Source of the DNA: Numidum massiliense
GTDB taxonomy: Bacteria; Bacillota; Bacilli; Thermoactinomycetales; Novibacillaceae
Direction: 5' to 3'
Length of the DNA: 64,000 bases
Assembly: GCF_001375555.1 (NCBI RefSeq)
Contig: NZ_CTDZ01000009.1
Coordinates: 1,977,758 to 2,041,757 of the forward strand
The notes under the pieces are model-generated. The model did not search any database and was not told the DNA's origin. It was given only the letters and a program-made list of their open reading frames with translations. Numbering within the stretch: the first letter of the stretch is position 1; each line of letters starts with the position of its first letter. The translations under genes and the position numbers were made by a program. This document shows positions 61,728-64,000 of this stretch, in pieces.

Positions 61728-62873
61728 TCAGCCACTGACTGCTTTTACTGAGCTGTAGGCGTCAATCATGCCCATTTTGCGGCTCGATATGCCGGCGATC
61801 GGTCGACTGCCCCCTTGCATGATCGCGTCGACGTCCGCAGGGGTAAGCTCCGGATGCAAGGCAAGCAAAAGTGCGGCAGTGCCCGCGACGTGAGGAACGG
61901 CCATCGACGTGCCGCTCAACTCTCGCGTGCTGCCGTTGTTCCATGCCGACACGACTTTGTCACCCGGAGCCGCCAAGCTCACCTCGCGCCCAATGTTACT
62001 AAACGCCGCCAGTTGGTTGTTCTTACCCGTCGCCGTCACGGCGATCGTTTCTGGATAACGCGCTGGGAAGTCCAACTTCCCTTTCGTCCCTTGGTTGCCT
62101 GCGGCCGCCACCATGACGATGCCGCGGCTGCGCGCTTTTTGAATCGCGTATTTAAGGCTCTCGCTCATTTTATCCATGCCGAAACTCATATTAATCACCT
62201 GCATGCGGTTGTCGATGCACCAGTTGATCGCTGTGAGTAAGTCGGACAAATTAGCTGTACCTTTGCGGTTAAACGCCTTTACTGCGTACAAATGGGCGCG
62301 TGGCGCAACGCCGATCACGCCGCTCGCATTTTTGCGGCCGGCGATCGTCCCGGCGACGTGCGTCCCGTGGCCGTTGTAATCATACGGGGAAAACAGGGGC
62401 GACAAGATGTTCACACCACCGCGGTAATTGCGTTCAATGGCAGCGTGGTCGTAAGCGACACCGGTGTCGATCACCGCCACTTTCACCCCTTTGCCCATTG
62501 AGTGCCGCCACGCTTGCGGAGCGTTGATACGCTCAATTCCCCAAGGAATTTGCTTCAACGTTTGCGCAACTTTTCCTTTGAGCGGTTCATCAATTTTTAT
62601 TTCAATATCGGGCTCCGAAATAATAAACCCTGGATGACGTCGTGCAAATTGCCTCGCCCACCTTTCTTGAGGGAAGTCGCCCACAATGGCTCCAATGTGT
62701 TTTAAGTAACGGTAGGAGCGACATCCGAATTGTTTTATATTGTGCAAACTCCAACGAATTCGGTCATCGTCCTTTAAATAAAAAATATGCCGGCACTGCT
62801 CTTTCTGCGAGAAAAAATGGCGCGGTCTTTCGTCGTACGGCTCGCCCGGCAGCCAGTTTCCGAAAGCAAACAT
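61728..62873 (-). CDS. S8 family peptidase (subtilisin-like) without a signal peptide
   Basis: Protein of 381 residues. Catalytic triad: Asp in KVAVIDTGVAYDH, His in YNGHGTHVAGTIAG, Ser in LSGTSMAVPHVAG; oxyanion Asn in MVAAAGNQGTKG. About 100 residues precede the catalytic domain and resemble an inhibitor-like propeptide (ARRHPGFIISEPDIEIKIDE), but no hydrophobic signal segment is present, so it may be intracellular or exported by another route. The ATG at 62873 follows GAGGAG by ten bases; the upstream ATG of the frame lies before that site. Lone gene. Confidence 0.9.
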   Translation of the reverse strand: MFAFGNWLPGEPYDERPRHFFSQKEQCRHIFYLKDDDRIRWSLHNIKQFGCRSYRYLKHIGAIVGDFPQERWARQFARRHPGFIISEPDIEIKIDEPLKGKVAQTLKQIPWGIERINAPQAWRHSMGKGVKVAVIDTGVAYDHAAIERNYRGGVNILSPLFSPYDYNGHGTHVAGTIAGRKNASGVIGVAPRAHLYAVKAFNRKGTANLSDLLTAINWCIDNRMQVINMSFGMDKMSESLKYAIQKARSRGIVMVAAAGNQGTKGKLDFPARYPETIAVTATGKNNQLAAFSNIGREVSLAAPGDKVVSAWNNGSTRELSGTSMAVPHVAGTAALLLALHPELTPADVDAIMQGGSRPIAGISSRKMGMIDAYSSVKAVSG

Positions 62874-62963
62874 TGCGCGGTCACTCCTCTTCACCATTTA
62901 ATTTCTGCCCGAATATATTGAAACCGACTCTAAACGGTAATCATCGACAGGAGGTGTCACACG

Positions 62964-63359
62964 ATGCAGACGAGGCGAGGATCAGGAAGACATCGCACAT
63001 ACCGTTCTCGCCGGCAACGACACACAAGGCGCGTCACCGCACCACGCAGTGACACGAGAGCTAATCGATCAAAAATTAGTGTCGCGGATCGCATCGAAGA
63101 GGTGCATATTTTATGCCGCGAAATTTCTTCTGCAGTGGCAAACGTCGAAACGTGGATGAATGCAGTCTTTAACGTCACGCGAGCTATTCGCGACAAGAAG
63201 GCGCTCAAAGATATCGTTGCGGCCATTTCATCTTTAGAAATGCACGATAACCAAGATGAGTTGAATGAAGCGGCGACAGACGATGGGGGTGAATCGACCG
63301 ACAATGCGCGATACCGGTCGAATGTCGTGCAATACTTGTTAGATAAAATAAGTCGGTAA
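62964..63359 (+). CDS. hypothetical protein with Arg-rich N-terminus
   Basis: Protein of 131 residues. ATG is eight bases after AGGAGGT. The first 37 residues are very rich in Arg (RRGSGRHRTYRSRRQRHTRR), which suggests nucleic-acid or spore-coat association; the rest is helical (VADRIEEVHILCREISSAVA, KDIVAAISSLEMHDNQDELN). Family not recognised. It is divergent from the subtilase and ends at a strong terminator. Confidence 0.75.
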   Translation: MQTRRGSGRHRTYRSRRQRHTRRVTAPRSDTRANRSKISVADRIEEVHILCREISSAVANVETWMNAVFNVTRAIRDKKALKDIVAAISSLEMHDNQDELNEAATDDGGESTDNARYRSNVVQYLLDKISR

Positions 63360-63374
63360 TTAAGGGAAAAAGTT

Positions 63375-63401
63375 GGGCTACGTTCTGGTAGCCCTTTTTT
63401 T
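63375..63401 (+). terminator. Rho-independent terminator between two convergent genes
   Basis: Perfect arms GGGCTAC / GTAGCCC with a six-base loop and a run of seven T. It ends directly at the stop of the leftward gene at 63403. Confidence 0.92.
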
Positions 63402-63402
63402 G

Positions 63403-63753
63403 TTAGCGCCGCTTGCGCCGTTTTTTCGTCACTTTGCTCCCTTTGTTCAACGTTTTGTCGATTTGGCTCGCTTGCGTTTCGTTAATGATCTTTTGGTTTT
63501 TTAACGCTTCCAGTGCTTTGTCTGGTCCCCCGGAGTTTTTTACCATATCTGCGATGCTTTTGATTTGTTCGTTACTGACAGGCGCATTCGTAATTTGCCG
63601 CAAATAGTTAAACAACCCTTCCGTGCCGCGGGTTTCCTTCGCCCTTTTGGCATCGTATAAAATGCGGTCTAATTTTTTCTCTGTCATCACGTCTTGGCCT
63701 AACACAGAGTTTATTAAGTTGGCGAAGTCCTTTTTCGACGGTCGTCCTTCCAC
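63403..63753 (-). CDS. hypothetical protein with basic C-terminus
   Basis: Protein of 116 residues, helical, ending in TLNKGSKVTKKRRKRR. Start is GTG 63753, seven bases after AGGAGGT. No signal or membrane segment; the basic tail could bind nucleic acid. A plausible spore-associated protein of Bacillales, but I do not recognise the family. Confidence 0.75.
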   Translation of the reverse strand: MEGRPSKKDFANLINSVLGQDVMTEKKLDRILYDAKRAKETRGTEGLFNYLRQITNAPVSNEQIKSIADMVKNSGGPDKALEALKNQKIINETQASQIDKTLNKGSKVTKKRRKRR

Positions 63754-63874
63754 GTCACTTACCTCCTTTTCCTTTAACTATGTTACGAACCTATACAAAA
63801 AAGAGTGATAGACATTTCCCTATCTAGTCGCAATTAGGCCGGTAAAACGTACCCGCGACGAGAAAAATGCGCAC

Positions 63875-63901
63875 AAAAAAAACCGCTGGTCGTCAGCGGT
63901 T
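63875..63901 (-). terminator. Rho-independent terminator of a gene entering from the right
   Basis: Perfect arms AACCGCTG / CAGCGGTT with a five-base loop and a run of eight T on the minus strand. Confidence 0.9.
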
Positions 63902-63933
63902 CGCGCATAAGCGAGTTCGGTTATTTTTGTTTG

Positions 63934-64000
63934 TCACTTTTTTAGATCGCAAGCTGCCGGTTTATCGAATGTCAAGTCCGTACCGACTTTGTGGGCGCGA
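63934..64000 (-). CDS. C-terminal end of an unidentified gene (runs off the window)
   Basis: Reads RAHKVGTDLTFDKPAACDLK then K and TGA at 63934-63936. The frame is open to the window edge and a strong terminator follows 33 bp after the stop, which supports a real gene. Too short to identify. Confidence 0.45.
   Translation of the reverse strand, partial: RAHKVGTDLTFDKPAACDLKK

Overview
The window is a chromosomal segment of a spore-forming Firmicute of the order Bacillales. This rests on a gamma-type small acid-soluble spore protein gene, a RocR/sigma-54 controlled arginine catabolic operon, a GlcT/LicT-type antitermination switch, a BirA operator in front of bioY, AGGAGG-type ribosome binding sites with frequent GTG/TTG starts, and many U-tailed terminators. 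I cannot fix the genus. No rRNA or tRNA gene was recognised.

Layout: (1) 1-9350, two carbohydrate ABC transporter clusters without an ATPase gene, a GNAT acetyltransferase and a serine hydrolase. (2) 9351-17070, an amino-sugar operon read leftwards (EIIA, BglG-type antiterminator, EIICB, large secreted GH20 hexosaminidase), led by a RAT/terminator switch. (3) 17159-24011, a 3-hydroxyacyl-CoA dehydrogenase, a cluster of AT-rich orphan immunity-like genes with broken toxin tails, a truncated ornithine-cyclodeaminase-like gene and a GltS-type transporter. (4) 24381-41139, an accessory region: XRE regulators, a VbhA-like antitoxin, three tandem RRNPP-type receptor/peptide cassettes (one intact, two broken), remnants of IS110, ISLre2, type I restriction and DUF6119 genes, an intact IS3-family element with a -1 frameshift site, an Rpn-type nuclease and a repeat-containing coiled-coil protein. 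(5) 41216-64000, mostly housekeeping: LysR regulator beside a minisatellite, FMN reductase, bioY, DUF59 protein, pdxK, pseudouridine synthase, iron alcohol dehydrogenase, mnmH, rocD-rocA with divergent rocR, greA, rhomboid protease, psd, MscS channel, gamma-SASP, PBP2, a subtilase and small unknown proteins.

The part most likely to hold something undescribed is 26640-31412. Each cassette there codes for an HTH-TPR receptor followed 5 bp later by a short GTG-started secreted peptide. The two surviving peptides share an almost unchanged signal sequence but have unrelated C-terminal (presumably mature) parts, and the cassettes share a conserved upstream element. Foreign cargo has replaced the 5' half of the second cassette and the 3' half of the third. 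Both the peptide genes and the gamma-SASP gene are very short and easily missed.
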